A stretch of 64,000 nucleotides of DNA from Phoronis australis (taxonomy: Eukaryota > Phoronida > Phoronidae). Shown piece by piece: positions 1 through 14,300 of this stretch. Within the stretch, counting starts at the first letter, position 1; every line of letters begins with the position of its first letter. The notes beneath the pieces were generated by a model, which saw nothing but the letters and a program-made list of their open reading frames with translations, had not been told where the DNA came from and searched no databases. Made by a program: the position numbers and the translations under genes. Location of the stretch: contig NMRA01000081.1 of the NCBI GenBank assembly GCA_002633005.1, positions 1,011,631-1,075,630 on the forward strand. Reading direction: 5' to 3'.

Positions 1-820
1 TGGGGAAGGGAAATCTGTATCCACGGCAACGATGGCTCTCAGCTCTATGTTCCTGAGATAAGACGGAATTTACAATACCTAAAATGAGGATGTCGCGACG
101 GTTGCTCGCAAACAACAGGAATCAAATTCGGACGTAATGTGATCCATAACTATAATAGATTAAATTTCTCGCCATACCATGAATAACACGCTTACAATCA
201 CCGCCCTTGCTTCTGAGCGGCTTTCACCAGGATCAAAGAGAGTCACCGGCGGCGCCCGTGTCGGATGTTGACCGCATTGTCCTGCGCGAGCAAGACCCAA
301 TTAAGTGTAATTACCTGACAATAAACTGTCGTAGGCATCACTGCCTGTACAAAATGGCGAATTTTCAAAATGCGTTAATAAATAATTGTTGTTAAAAACG
401 AATACCACGATGGTATTCAGCTGGAAAAAACAACCAAGTAAGGTTTTGGATTTCGCAAAACTCGATGAAATTAAAAGCTAAAAACTACAAACATTGGGTA
501 CGATTGAAAATAAATGACCAAGCGCATCGATAAAATCTGGGGATTCCTACGCTTATCAGAGTTAACAATATATCACATGGATTCTTCTTTTGATATTCTT
601 TCAATCTCGTTTAACCAGTTTTTTTACTAGGAAACAGTTGTATTTAACGTGTGCCCACTCTATATTTTTATGGCTGACAAAAAGCTAGAATAGTTATGTG
701 GTTAGTGCAACAGAAATTGTCCAGAGATTCCAAATCTTCAGTTTGGCTGTCACCATTTGCACTTTTGTATATATTTTGTGATTTGTGTTCTAATAAAGAT
801 TAAACTTGAACTAATGACAC
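1..820 (+). other. Probable 3' end of an unidentified plus-strand gene
   Basis: Seen: an AATAAA at 792-797 is followed about 25 nt later by a GT-rich stretch (TGTGGTTTTTGTTCG), which is the layout of an animal polyadenylation site. The first 87 bases are open in frame 1 and end in TGA, and a GC-rich patch at 205-300 contrasts with the AT-rich surroundings. Another AATAAA lies near 378. I could not recognise a protein in either short open segment, nor fix a splice acceptor. The rest reads as 3' UTR. It could also be plain intergenic DNA with a chance signal. Confidence 0.3.
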
Positions 821-2844
821 TTGTGGTTTTTGTTCGCTGTAAAATGTTTAATGTAGCTGTAATCAGGAAAGTTCAGGGATGGGGTTCACAATTAGCTAAA
901 CTACTTAAGTTTCACTGGCGATCAAATCTACTACTGTTTTTGGTTCTTCAAGTTTAAAAATAAAATAAAAAGATATCAACCCGTTCCTGGTAAAAAAAAC
1001 AACACGAGTATTAAAATGAAATAACAAAACCGGTATAAAACATATTTAAAACCATAGTTTCTTTGGGAAGTTGACCATGGTCAAGATAAACATATATTAA
1101 CTTTTTTAGTCATTTTGTAATATTCAAAATGTACCAAGTCAAAACTGCTCTTTACAGTTGCAGGCTGTAACTTTGTGCAAATGCCAGAGAAAACCAATTT
1201 GGGTGAACTAACAACCATTATTTTTGAGACAGTAGTGTTAGCTATTGCCTTTCGACTTCATTAGCTCAGATCTACGTCAACACAAAGGGCGAGCTGAATA
1301 GGAATAATAAAAGTTGTCTGTGGCTAAAAAAGGAATCTGAGCTGAGACCAGTTTAAGCGAGAAGTTCTCCACATGGCGTTAGGCCTACCTACTATCAAAC
1401 TTTCAAATCGAGCTTTTTTAACTGAGTGATTACACCTCATCACATACTCCGATGGAAATATTTAGTCAGGGAATGGCTTGACGTAATTTTTCATCTGATA
1501 GTATTTTTGTAAAAAGTTGCTTACGTCGCTGGAAATGGGAACAGGGGGGCCCACTATTCCGGATACGCACACACGTGTACACGCATGCATGTCAATCCAC
1601 CAATCCACAATCGAATTGGACACTGGACGAAAAACATACCTGTGTTTGACGAGAACTTTCGATTCCAAATTTGAAAACGCCTGCCCTTTACAGCGGTACT
1701 ATGCTAGCAAGCAATATCAGATAACAAACCTATTTTCTGTTGTTTTGTTTCTTAGTCGATTTTAAGGCATTCACACCGCACGGTGACTTTTTGGGAGCTC
1801 TCTCGCTGCTGTATAACTTAGCTAGGTATAGACATTTACTTCTAGACTCCCTTCTTACCCTACGGTGTAAACCACCGTATGTTCAATGCCGATGAGTAAC
1901 ATAAAGCCTCCTCTAATCGTCTGCACGATTCTGTCATCTACTCAAATACCACTTGGGCGAAGTTGGCCGGGTACGGCCCGATGATTACGTGAAGCGCTTT
2001 GAATCAGTTATCATTGTAGTTAGTAGTACCAGTAGCTGCAACAATTTTGTTGTTGTCCATCTGTATCCTATCTTTAACGGACAGGCTGGGGCTGGACCTT
2101 TGGAAGTGTTTTCATTTATAACATCGCCAATCGTTGCCAGCATGGCCTACTAAGCAGGGATCTGTAATTCTTTCTTATCTGATTAAGGAAGAAGTTCAGA
2201 TAACGCTTGTTGAGTAAAAGTGTTATTTTTGGCAAATAAAGTGGAAATACTCATTTCATGTTTAAACTTGCAATTTAATGAATATTAGTTTTTCATTGGT
2301 ATGCTGTGTGATGTCATCAGGTCTAAATATTGATGACAATATAACAAAAGTTACACAAACACAACACTGAAGTTCTTTTGACAGGTTTTGAATGTTCTCA
2401 TAGAGATGATTAGACTTTTCTGGCCTACGATATTTTTGCCTTTCTCTGCTCAGTACAGACCCACATAACAATACGCCAATGTATGTAAAGACAGACACCG
2501 ACGAAAAGTGGCCCAGACACTGTCCATTTGCTTTGGCACAATAGCTTACAAATCACTGCCCAGCATTCGCTGTTTGAAAAGCAACCATGTTAGACAGTGA
2601 GGTAACATATGCATATGCGTCTTTTGCAGGTTGTCGACATCTCTAAATACAGTTGATACCGTTTAGCAACTTTTTATATAAACGTTCGGGATGGCCGGAA
2701 TCTGAAAAATGCCGATTCTGTTTTTTTAGTAACCCTTTTCGTTTTAATCAATGTTTGAATTTTTCATGAAATTACTACAAGTCCCTGTTTTAGCTAGCCC
2801 TCCCATGCCAAAGTAGATCAGTCAGAAGACAATCTCTAAAAGCG

Positions 2845-2990
2845 TGATGGGGAACAGCGCATAAAGTACAAGATCTGAAAGTTTTTATTGGAATCCTATC
2901 AGCCATTTGCAAGATATGTTTTCAGCTTTACCAAGTTTAGATATTTGTCTAGGATCTCCCGTAACCTTAACCTGATGCTTGAACACTTTT
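2845..2990 (+). repeat. Dispersed repeat copy 1 (GGAGAACA-GCATAAAG family)
   Basis: The block 'gggaacagcgcataaag ... ctgaaagtttttattgg ... cagccatttgcaagatatg' recurs in diverged form at 18773-18900, 48020-48170 and, inverted, 62153-62270. No terminal repeats or target-site duplications are visible, so the class is unknown. An old SINE or MITE fragment is most likely. Confidence 0.45.
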
Positions 2991-3054
2991 GTTTTACTGC
3001 GCAGTGAATGATGTCGTATAACTGTTGGTCTTCACATACGCCATATGTTGATCA

Positions 3055-3120
3055 AATCAGGTGTTGGCTAACGGGTTAGCAGAAAGTCCTGGGTTTAAAC
3101 CTTGGTGGGGTAAGAGAGCA
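3055..3120 (+). repeat. Possible tRNA-derived SINE head
   Basis: TGGCTAACGGG fits a pol III A box, and GGTTTAAACCT about 30 nt further on fits a decayed B box (GGTTCRANYCC). The tRNA fold is incomplete and no acceptor stem pairs, so this is read as a SINE or tRNA relic, not a working tRNA gene. Confidence is low because the match is short. Confidence 0.25.
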
Positions 3121-4439
3121 TTTTAGATGTAACTATGTATCACCTGATGCCAACAAATTGACAGACTTCAACAGAAGTCTTCAAGACCGCCAAATTTGGA
3201 TAAACTTCTTACCAGAATAATTTGTCAGTTTACGTAGTCGAACTTTTGTCAAAGTTGAATTTCGACATTGTGTCTAGTCCTTAATTTTTTATTTGTGACT
3301 GGTCTTGCGCATTAAGTTGTTTTTTGAGATTTAGCAAGAATTGGGTTGGTTTCTGTTGGAAAAGAAACAAAATTTTTTATTAGCCTTGTCAAATTACGAC
3401 ATTGTGTAGTTTATTTTGAAAAATACTGTATGCCAGTCTTTGTACCTTTACAGAGTATGTTTTATGTCGTATTATAATTTGGTGGTATGTTGGAAAAAAT
3501 AAAAACCTGTCCATGCAGATATTGTTAAAGCAAAGCCACATTCATATTTTTAAATATTTTTAAAAACTATCCACCATTTTCGTTGTACCACCGTTTTCGT
3601 CGGTCCACCTGCACTAACATGGAGAACATGTAATTGTTTTCCGTGACCCCCTGAGCTTTCCAAAAAGAATGGACCCAACTCGAGGATTTCATTTTTGTCT
3701 ATGAAAGTGTCTCATTAAAGGTATTAAAATATTTTATAGAATTGAAAATGTGAAACCCCATACTGTTTTAAGTATTGGTTAAATTTGAAATTATGTAGAA
3801 GAGATTGCTGATGTGTTAGAGTCGTCTCAAGAACAGGAATTGCGTTTACAGTTTATTGTAATATGCGAGAGAAAGCTTGCTTCACCACTTAGTTTTTTTG
3901 TGAAATGAAAAGACATTGATTGCTAGTTTGCTTATTAAAGGGAACAGTATTTTGTTTTGAATTAATTTAGCATACAGCTTTGTACCAAGGCAAGGGCAAC
4001 GGATGGTGTCCTACGTCCGCCCTCTTGGACGACACCTTTTTCGCAGAGTTTGAACAACTAGGTGCCATACAAAAAGGCATGGAGAATTTTTTACTACACT
4101 GGCAAACAGTAAATAATAAGAATCGGTGATACAATTATAAAACGCAATGTAAACTCTATCCACCCAATGCCGCAATATGGAGCAGAAATATGTGATAAGC
4201 AGTCGATGCCCTGTCAACCACTGACATATCAGCCAATCAGAGACTGCTGTCAGCATTAGTGTTTTTACAATAAAATGTGAGTCAGTTTTGTTTGGAGCGC
4301 AACTCGGGCAAATGTGAGTTTTATGTGTATGTTAGAACTGGTTTACTGCTGCATTATTTTTACTACAGTCATCTTTTAAACTTGGCATTGGGTAAAAAAT
4401 TAATCACCAATAATTTACAGGGATAGAAAAAAATTGTTC

Positions 4440-5500
4440 ATAATGTCTTGTAATCTTTCAGGGAATGCGTAATTCACAACAAAGGGTTTGTAAAGCGAAA
4501 ATAGAATGGCCTGCTTCAACGTAGAATTCGGAAGAAAATAATTGTTAACGTTTTCAATAGTCTCAAGATAAGAAAAAAAGTTGTGCTTACAACATAATTT
4601 AACCAGCCAGAAAATGTTTGGTTCACCAAGTGACTTTGTAAAGCTAATAAACAATCATTCCAAGTGCAAGGGCGTGGCTTGCTTCAACTTGGAATTGGGT
4701 GGAAAACAATTGAGAATGCATTCAGAGGTGTTCCAAACGTAACAGAAAATGCATTTATGACATACTGTAACCGGTAAGAGAATATTTGCTACACCACACT
4801 ATTTTTTGTAAAGAAGAAATTGAATTATTCCAAGTTTAAGCCAGGGCGTGGCTTGATTAAACTTGGAATTGGGTACAAAAAACTACGAAATGCATTCAGG
4901 GATGATTCAAAAGTAATAGAAAATGCGTTTACAATATATTGGAACCAGTGAAAGAATGTTTGGTTAACCACGTGATTTTTTTGTAAGGCGGAAACTGAAT
5001 TATTCCAAGTTTAAGCGAGCTACGCCCTTGCTTAAACTTGGAATTGGGTAGAAAAAACTGCGAATGCGCTAAGAAGTGTTCCAAAATTTTTAGAAAATGC
5101 ATTTAAAATGTCTTGCAACCAGTTACCGAATGTTTGGTTCACTATGGAATTTTTTGTCATGTAAAGCAGAAATTGGATTATTCCAAGTTAAAGCAAGGAC
5201 GTATCTTGCTTAAACTTGGAATTTACGGAGTTAAAAAACTGCGAATGCGCTCAGAAGTATTCTAAAGGTAATAGAAAAAAGCATTTAAAATGTATTTCAA
5301 CCAGTCAGAGAATGGTTGGTTCGCCACGTGAGTTTTTGTGAAGCAGACATTGAGTTATTCCAAGTTGAAGCGAGCCACGCCCTTGCTTAAACATGGAATT
5401 GGGTAGAAAACAACTGCGAATGCATTCATAGGTGTTTCTAAAGTAATATAAAATGCATTTACGTTGTATTATAATCATTAAGAGAAGGGTTGGTTCACAT
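4440..5500. repeat. Satellite-like tandem array, about 175-bp unit, about 6 copies
   Basis: The marker TGGAATTGGGT or close variants recurs near 4690, 4864, 5039, 5217 and 5393, a step of 174-178 bp. Each unit also carries 'aatgcattcagaggtgttc', 'gaaaatgcatttac' and 'gaatgtttggttcacca'. Inside each unit lies an inverted repeat, CCAAGTTTAAGC ... GCTTAAACTTGG, separated by a short GC-rich spacer, which could form a hairpin. The first unit (about 4440-4640) is the most diverged. At 5560-5710 shorter pieces of the same palindrome (ATTCCAAGTTCACGCAA) follow in irregular order. Confidence 0.75.
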
Positions 5501-6260
5501 CAGTAACGATTTCAGCCCACTCAAGCGCCTTGTTCTGTGATTGTGTGCCAGGCAGCCGCTTAATTCCAAGTTCACGCAAGATTCCAAGTTCACGGATGGG
5601 GTTTGGCAGTTTGCTTAATCTCAAGACCACTTGCTTGATCTTGGAATTCCAAGTTCACGCAACACTCACTTCGGCTTATTCTTGAGATTAAGCAGGATTC
5701 CAAGTTGAAGTACAACAGTACGATAGTAATTGGCGTAATTATCTAATGTCAGGAGTAAAGGAAGGGATGATAGGTTTGTGTGGATCAGTGATACATATAT
5801 TTAACATGTTCAAAACTTACTTGGCCGTTATATGGGGTCTTTAAGTTCCAATGTTTACTATTACTACTAGTAGTGATAATGAGGGTGCCGTAAGTTGATA
5901 CTTATTAAACATAACAGCTGTCTGAGACCTGCTGTAGCTAGACACCAGGCAAGTTTTTCTCACGTTTCCTAAAAAGTGCACAAGGCACTTATCAAAAGTA
6001 CCTAACAGTTTGCTGCATATGTTATAGATGAATAAGCATATTTAAGTTAAGTGTGAGTGTACAAACAGAAACTGCCACGATATTTAAATATTACTAAAAC
6101 AACAGATGAAAACTGAAGATCTTGGGGTTTTAAAACATCCTTAACTATTAATATTTCCATCATTACTTACAGGCAATGGTGGCAGGTATCAACTAAATTT
6201 CCAAAATATTTAGCGCAGGAAAACTATAAAACTAAGTGAACAATGACAGAAAATAAGAAC
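5501..6260. other. Intergenic tail of the satellite region
   Basis: 5560-5710 holds scattered copies of ATTCCAAGTTCACG and its reverse, plus TTGAGATTAAGCA motifs, and looks like a decayed edge of the array at 4440-5500. From 5720 to 6260 I see nothing recognisable. Confidence 0.35.
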
Positions 6261-6283
6261 TCGCAAATTCCATAGAACACATG

Positions 6284-6289
6284 TTTATT
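6284..6289 (-). terminator. Polyadenylation signal of the ACSS2-like gene
   Basis: TTTATT on the plus strand reads AATAAA on the minus strand. It is the best-placed signal found downstream of the stop codon at 8389. Cleavage would fall near 6265, giving a 3' UTR of about 2.1 kb. Confidence 0.45.
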
Positions 6290-8388
6290 ATAAATCTACA
6301 ATTACAAGATTTGTAAGTAACCTGATCCCTTGATTCCCACATGAGTTACAAATAACCTGGTCACAACATTTGATTATGCAGACAAATAATACTTACATCT
6401 AATTGTATAATTCAGGGAAACTAAGTTTAAAAAGAAAAAAGAATAACAATAACTGAGGTTGTCTGCCTAACATTAAAAACAAACCAAGAGCCAAGAGCAA
6501 TTTTTATCAAATCAGAAATTATTGGCTCTGTACTCTCACTTTTAAAGAAAAACTAATATAATGTAAGGCAGAACCTTATTGCAGGCAAAGGCATAAAAAT
6601 TGAGGAGGCACTCCTGTTTCACAGATCTTTTTGACTGACCCTGAGTCGCGAGACAGATGTCTCCCCTTTGCTACAGGCCTGACACTAGTCAAACAAAAAG
6701 ACAAGTAGCCACATATTCTTTAGTGCTGGTGACAGGGTTGTGTTAATCATGGCTTGTCATGTAAAAATTAATGTGCTCTAAGATCAATGTCGAAAGGGTC
6801 TACCCCCTTCACTCAGGATTACTTATCCACTGCCCCCATTTTACTTCCAACCATGGTTTCAGGAAGGTGGTCTAAAATCCGCAACAGCTTGGCCCAGCAT
6901 GTGCATTCCGATGTTTAATGCTGGCTGTGGCTAAACTCTCGCAAACATTTATTCTGGCAGGTTTTTACATGTCAACATTGAGAGAGTGTAAAAAAATTGC
7001 CACCAGAAAATAGTTTCACACAAAAAGACATTACTTACTGTTATTACTTGCCTAAGTGCACAGGGTCACACCTGAGTAGTCAAGCTAGTAGCAACACATA
7101 CTGCAGAGTAATCCCAACATTATAAGGCAATGTGACAAACTATTGCACTATTGTTTCTTCAAACACGAAGTTATGGAAAATCTGTGCAAACCATTTTTAC
7201 AAGTTTTGTCCTAGGGTTCATATAACAGCTGCTTGCACCCAAGCATGGATATTTTGTCACATCTATTCTGCAAACTGAATCCGTTTTATGTTAATGCTTT
7301 GAACAACAATATTCGTACACAATCAGAGGAATGCACCATGTGCCCAAATTAGCTACCGAGTGTCGGCGTGTCCAATTTCACAAGCAACACGCCAACAATA
7401 CAAATTCACACTATCTGACTGTATCCTCCACTCACAGAATTTGAACACAATGGAAGGCACAGCAGGTCCAATGCCACTGCATGTTTCAAGACAGTACAGT
7501 CAGTTCAAACCTGGCATAATGCCCAACCATGACCCAGAGGTCCAACAGCAGGGGTGTGTTTTAAATTACCTTACTCTAGCGATGTTGCAGGTGGGGTCTG
7601 GTCTTGACACCTGAACTCCCTCAAGATCAGCGTGTCTACTATAACTACTAAGCATTTGTTCATAACGTGGCTGTTTGAAGTTTCGACAATGATGCAAAAT
7701 AATGACCTATGGAATGTCTTCAAGTCTATGAAGCAATTCACTTGTGTTGAGCCAGACCAGAAACCTTCAGTCAAAGGTACTGCAACACCCTTCCACAAAG
7801 CACTGTGAGTATACCCTTTGTGTATCTTGTACATGGTACAAACACGTTCATGGTATTCAAAGTAGAACAAGTAGCAACATTACATGGATGTTCTGAGAAA
7901 AAAGTCAAAGTTAGAACAAATATCAATTCACTTCCCAAGCTCGCTCAAAACAAGTCACAGCAGTGATTGAAGTTGAATAAAGAGTGCTTCCACCATCTTT
8001 ATAAGATGCCATAACAATGAAACTATCCCCAACTAATTAAAAAATACATGGCACAGAATTACTTCCCCAGCTACTTAGCATTACAGTACCCTCAGAAAAC
8101 ATTACATCCAGATTGCAGTCTAGGTTCAAGTTTAAGCTTAATAGGGGAAATGACTTGGCTAAATATAGAATTAAGCAAAACTTGTTAATGACACTCACAT
8201 GTAACCTGTACAATCTCATATTAAGTCAATTGTGTTACAAACAAAATCAAAGTTCAAAATCTAAGATTTCAGCCTGATAACACATTATCAAAATTTAGTG
8301 AAATCTATTTCAAAAAGAAAAAAATAATTTCACAAAATACATTAGACAGCTTTGCTCTAATGACATATTTCAAAGAATTTCAATTCCT
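6290..8388 (-). other. Probable 3' UTR of the ACSS2-like gene
   Basis: The last coding exon ends with TAG at 8389. The following 2.1 kb (minus direction) is AT-rich, with no homologous coding segment and no convincing further exon. The short ORFs here (7360-7614, 7571-7870) overlap on opposite strands and match nothing recognisable. The true UTR may be shorter if an earlier signal is used. Confidence 0.4.
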
Positions 8389-11300
8389 CTACGCATCAGC
8401 AGGCCGCTTCTCGAACAGGACGTCAATAACACTGGAGTCAGCCATTGTGGATACGTCTCCAAGGTTACGGTCGCCGCGGGCAATCTTACGCAGGATGCGC
8501 CGCATGATTTTTCCTGAGCGTGTCTTGGGTAGGCCAGGAGCCTCCTGAATGAAGTCTGGTTGTGCAAATGGGCCAATCTTCTCACGCACTAAAACAATGT
8601 AACAGTGGTTAGAGACTACTAAAGATAGGAGCCTTTTAACACACAAAATAAATGTAATTAGTGATGTTGGTTGAAATGGAAAAGACATATTTATACTTAG
8701 AATTAAATTACATAAAATGTGATACTTGTTTCTAAATCTTAAAACATTTAAAAGCAGTTTTGTGTGGCATATGCCTAGAAAGAAAAGATTTTTTTAACAG
8801 TTGATATGTTACTTCCCAACCATTTACTGTGAGTGTACTTGATATTATCCAATTAACATGGCAGAGTGAGTGAAACTATATCATAAACAACCTGAGGATT
8901 AATAGTTTGAATCGTTCAAAAGGACTTTATTTAAGGGTTGCTGTAACGCCACTGACTCAGTCAACATGGAATATAAACAAATTGCACGTCACAAGAAATG
9001 AAACTGACTGAAATTTTTTGGATGAATATGCGCAATGCCAACTCCGCTTTTGGAAAAGTCTGAAAACTAATACAAAGTCAAAGCACTCAGAACTGATCAA
9101 AGTGTTCAAGTGAATCTCTGTTCACCCTACACTTCCAAGCATTGAGATCTAGTGCACCCACCTTCCAAAATTTTTTGGGTTCATTTCACATTCTTGGGGT
9201 CCATGAAAACAATTGAAAAATCATTTCATAGTCCTAGGATGATGCACAATGCATATTGAAAACTGAAAAAAATTGCGGGGCCACGGTGATACACTCTTCT
9301 TCAACTTAACAGTGTCTAATAATGCAAACATGACATGGGCAAACACAGGATGAACGGACTTCTACTGATCTGTAAGTCTAAGGTCAACCACTACACAGTG
9401 ACTCTGTAAGAAATCAGGGGCCTGTCTCGTGAAAGTGACTCAAGACTTCAGACAGAGATTTGGTCCTGCACTCCACACAATTACTGCAGAAACGTCATTA
9501 AATCTGACATGAGCTGAAATGGACAGTCTCTGATAATATACACATAACTGCTAGTTACTGGGATAATTACAATGAAATATTTCTAGACTGTGATGCACTC
9601 ATAATTATTTTACTGGCTAAACCATTTTTCAGCAATTGTGAAGTGTGAATGTAAGATTGAATTTCTGTCTTTGTGTCAAAATCACTCGTGAAATACGCCA
9701 CATGTGACAAACTGTTTGTATTTTAAAAAATGACAATTATGCCATATCTAGGAGTTACTAAATTATAATGCAGTTCACCACAATAAACTTGGCCATTTTA
9801 TGATATCAATGGGAAAGCTAGCAGTGGTCTAATTATTTCTTGTACGACTTAGTTGAATCAGAAAACAGTCATTTGTTGAAATAAGAAAGACTAGACTATT
9901 CACATTTACCCGTGAAAATTCATAAATCACGAAACATCTGGAAACTTACTTAAATATTTTCTTGACAATACTGAAGCTACTGTCTACTTCTGCTGGGTGC
10001 CAGGTGCAATGTTGGGCAAATAATTTCAATAAATTTCCAGAAGTTTTGCAATCTAAAATTTTTCGCATTTAGTAAATTCACCTAGATTAATGATAATGTC
10101 AATCACATATTCATGAGATGTTGTAACAGGAAAGACTAGTTCAGATTTATTAAATTCCCAGCCAACCTCGTTTAATGATATTTTCAAAAACTGCAAAGTT
10201 CTATTTTGCATTTCTCTAGAGCTGCCACCTTTAGTCAAGTGTTCACACTAACCTTTGTGTTTCAGCTCAGACATCAAGTGGCTAGAGAACTCGTATCCAT
10301 CAGTCAGTGTAACAAAGCAGTAAGTACACTCGCCCTTGATTTTGTGAGGGTGAGAAACAACCGCAGCCTCTGATACAGACGAGTGCTCAACCAGGGCTGA
10401 CTCGATCTCGGCTGTACTCAGTAGATGACCAGACACATTCACCATGTCATCAATACGCCCTGTGATCCAGATATAACCATCCTTGTCTCTTTTGGCACCT
10501 GTGTGTGAAGACGTTTTTGACAATGATATCCTGCACCAGCTGATGTCTTTAACAAAAGATTTTTAACAGTTTTACCAGATTTTAAAGTGTTTTCCCAACA
10601 TGTGCATTGCCTCATTTTATCTGGTCTCGACACATCATTTTTAAAAGACATATAAATTCAATTCAATGATCAACTGTTTTGCTCGCAAAGCAAATTATGT
10701 AATCACTTGAAAAGTATTCTGTTCTAAGCATTTGCATTTTCGAAATACTTCTTGACTAGTAGATATAAACTTAAATTGAGGAATTAAAACAGCCCATAAT
10801 AAGAAAAATAGCAAGATAATTACTCAAAGAGTGATTATTTTTTGTACTTTGATAATCAGTTCAGCACCACAGATATGAATGTATGTAACTAGCCGTGCGT
10901 GAACATCAGCCAGACCTGTGGTAATGCCAGGATGCCTTACCATCACCCGTAAAGTAGTATCCCTTGGTAACATAAGGCCTTACCATCACCAGTACAGTAG
11001 TATCCCTGGAACTTCTTGAAGTAGGTCGTCTCGAACCTCTCCTGGTTATTATAGACAGTGCGCATGATGCCCGGCCATGGCTGACTGAACACCTGTAACA
11101 CAGACATACACATCAACAAAGACCAGAATGACTTCAATGGATCTCAGTGGTCTAGTGTACCACCGTGTGATGGTCAGTTCAACGACTAATTGTTCTAAAC
11201 AATCATGGCAGAGTTTAGCTGCAGTTGTTTGTGAAGGAATCCTCTTCCTACTGACAATGCTTGGACAAAGAAAGAAATATGAGGGAATTTCCAGGTGTGA

Positions 11301-14300
11301 AACAACGCTGCCTATTTAAAGTAGACACAATGGATTAACTATGTGAAAAATAGCCCCACCGAATACCCATTACAAGTTTGTTTGGATGGACCTGGACAAA
11401 ATAAAAGGCATTTATGCGCTACCTTGATTAAATTGAAACCTAAATTAGCTCATTTTCAAACATTTCAATGTGACTCAAAATTGTTACCTACATTTTGTCT
11501 TATTAAAAATTTATTCTAAAGAAAAGACTACAAAACATTACAAATCAAAACTACTAGGATGACATTTCTACAACACAAAATAACGGTTCGTTGCCGATAT
11601 GTTACCCGTTTAAAATTTGCTCCAAGTGTCCACCATTTTACTGCAAACACTTTTAACTTGCAGGCAGCATGACCTTTTTTAGTCAATCTGTTTGATGGAT
11701 ATGGAAGCAGATGCCAAAAACACGCAGTGAGGGATACGCAAAGAAAGCCTAAACTGGAATTTAGGAGTCGCCACAGTAGTCACATTCACCAGTCCTGCTC
11801 TCTTCAATAGGAGCATGCTATAGACTAAATTTTGTAAAGATCCATCAAGGAACTTCAGTTGGTACGTACAAAGACAGAGGCCACATAATTATCATTAAGG
11901 GACAACACTGTAGTCATGTTCTCCTCAATAAGAATAAAATAATGTTACAGTAATAAATTTCATGAAGATAAATATTAAGGGACTTGGTAGTTATTGAGGC
12001 AGCGACAAAATATATGCCACTAGGTGTCCCGTAGTAATTTGCCCATTGGAAAATCAATGTAGCACTCGCATCAATAAAAACATCTGTCAAATTTCCTAAT
12101 GACACTAGTTTGGTGGGTAGAGAAGTGACGGGGAAAATAAACTAGGGGAGCAAAATACTATGAGGAAAACAGTTACAATCATGCATACTAAATAGTCCTA
12201 AATTCCAACTTTTAGCAAGCGTACAAATTCCCAAAGTACAATGGATTAACATGGACATTACCACAGGCAAGCACAGTGTCCCAAGACTAATGTAACATAC
12301 CAGGTATCCCTCGCCTTCACCCTCTATTTTCTTTCCCTCTTCATTGAGAATATCTGGCACAATACCAAAGAACGGAAAGGTCTGAAACACGCAATATCAC
12401 ATTCATAGAGCCACAAGCAGTACAGTAGAGACATCTGTTGTTGAAAACACAAACAAATTCTTCACTTGGTGTAAGGCCAAGCCACAACTATTCTCACCAG
12501 AAGTGCTATTTTCTCAACAAAAATCTGAACCAAATTCCCTACTTTAAAATTTCTTAAATATAATTCTACATCTGCCGTGATTTAAATTGCAAACGGCTCA
12601 TCAAAATGTAAAAGCTTTAATGTATTCATGTTTAACAAAGACATATGATGTGTTCACTTAACTGTTCAACAAGCAAGCTATGAACAAACTGATCACATTA
12701 TGTGGTTGTTTTACAGAACAACGGGGAAATGACATTTCAATAAAGTTTAATCTTACATTAGGAAAGTACTGATGAAAGCCAGTTGGCGTGTACCGTAAAC
12801 TATAGAGCAGTCATATTAATGAGCCATGACATCAACCGATGACAAAGACACTGTTGATGATGCTAGCACTGACAACAAAAGTGACGCCGATGCGACTGGC
12901 AATGACAACGACGTCGATGCCAGTTACACCAAAGATGACAATGAGGCTATTGCCCACAATGACGGCAACAATTGGACAACACCAACGTGCCGACAATTGC
13001 AAGTCTGACCTTGGCTGGATAGTCAAGCTTACACTGTCAGTGAAGACGAGGTCAATGACACTAGCGCAACCATGCAAACAACTGGAACACTCTATGAGAA
13101 GAGAGTGCGTCCACTAGTACAACCATGCAGACAACTAGAGTGCATCCAGCACCCATATCAACAAGATCGTCGTCACCACAGCCAACACCATTTGACTACC
13201 AAAATGCCGATGATAATAAAGATGGCCACTGAAACCAACAGCACCTATGCTAAAGGTGACACCACTGCAAACCACAATTCCCCCACCCAGTCTCCAAACT
13301 CCGAAAAATGGGTGTCACACATGATTACATGATGGTTCCAGGTTTAAAAATCATATGCTAAACAAAATTTTCTTGTAGTTTTGTACTGTTTTAAACCAAA
13401 AACACATTTCCTCAGGTTTCATGGAAAAATCAAAATATTTATACTGTACGTTTGCAAAGGGAAGAGTGTTCCCCTGTTGTCCGCTAACACCCTGGAAAAC
13501 ATTGACAATGACACTGGCGATGCTGGTGACCACAATGATCATGGAAATGAAAACGTAGATAAATGTGTATCTGTGTAAATTCCATTTTGTGTGCATGAAA
13601 AATGTAGCGCTCATAGCAATAAACCAATAAAAGAGCAAGGATGACTTTGTCAATAAAAGAAAAGTCAACAGGTCAGTGAATTTTGAATGGCAAGTCATAG
13701 CATATTCAGATAGTGCTTTGACATTCATCTACCTATCAAAGTTCAGAAAAATCCGTCAAGAGACGCCATAGATACCGAGCGAGAAATCAACAAATGAAAG
13801 AGAAGTCATCCAATAACCAAGTCGTGTAGCCCTTGACGAAATCTAGCGAAAATTAAAAAAATGGCCACCACAGCGCCATCTTGCGTCTGATTTCGCCCAA
13901 AAATAATAGACTCCAAGCTTTCCATGTGATGAATATTGTGTGTAAATTACATGTCATTTGGACAAAATGTGCGACCTGTAGCATGCGTATGAGAACTCAT
14001 GAACAAAGAGGTAGGAATTGGGCAATAAAAGAAGTCATCAGCTCAGGAAACTTCAAATAACACGAAAAGCCAAAGGGTAAGTCAGTGTGGGAAATGAATT
14101 GCAGAATTGAGACAGCACTTGTTGAGAACTATCCACAAGCCAAATTTCAGACAGATGAAGTACAGAGATGTTGCACGAGTAATCAATCAATGGTCAATGA
14201 AAATCTCCAATAACTCAAGAACAGTAGGTTGAAGCGAGAAACATATGAAACACCACCAACAGCCCTTGAACAGATCTATCATTAAATTTCAGAAGAACCC

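Larger units (their letters stand above)
821..4439. other. Intergenic DNA, no gene recognised
   Basis: AT-rich sequence without a convincing exon on either strand. It holds one copy of a dispersed repeat (2845-2990) and a possible tRNA-derived SINE head (3055-3120), listed separately. Short ORFs at 1517-1765 and 1462-1668 overlap on opposite strands and have no recognisable motif. Confidence 0.4.

Noticed and set aside
12826-13332. Overlapping Asp-rich and Thr/Met-rich ORFs
   Set aside because: Low-complexity triplet sequence in an ACSS2 intron, open on both strands, without splice signals. The ACSS2 phase closes without it.
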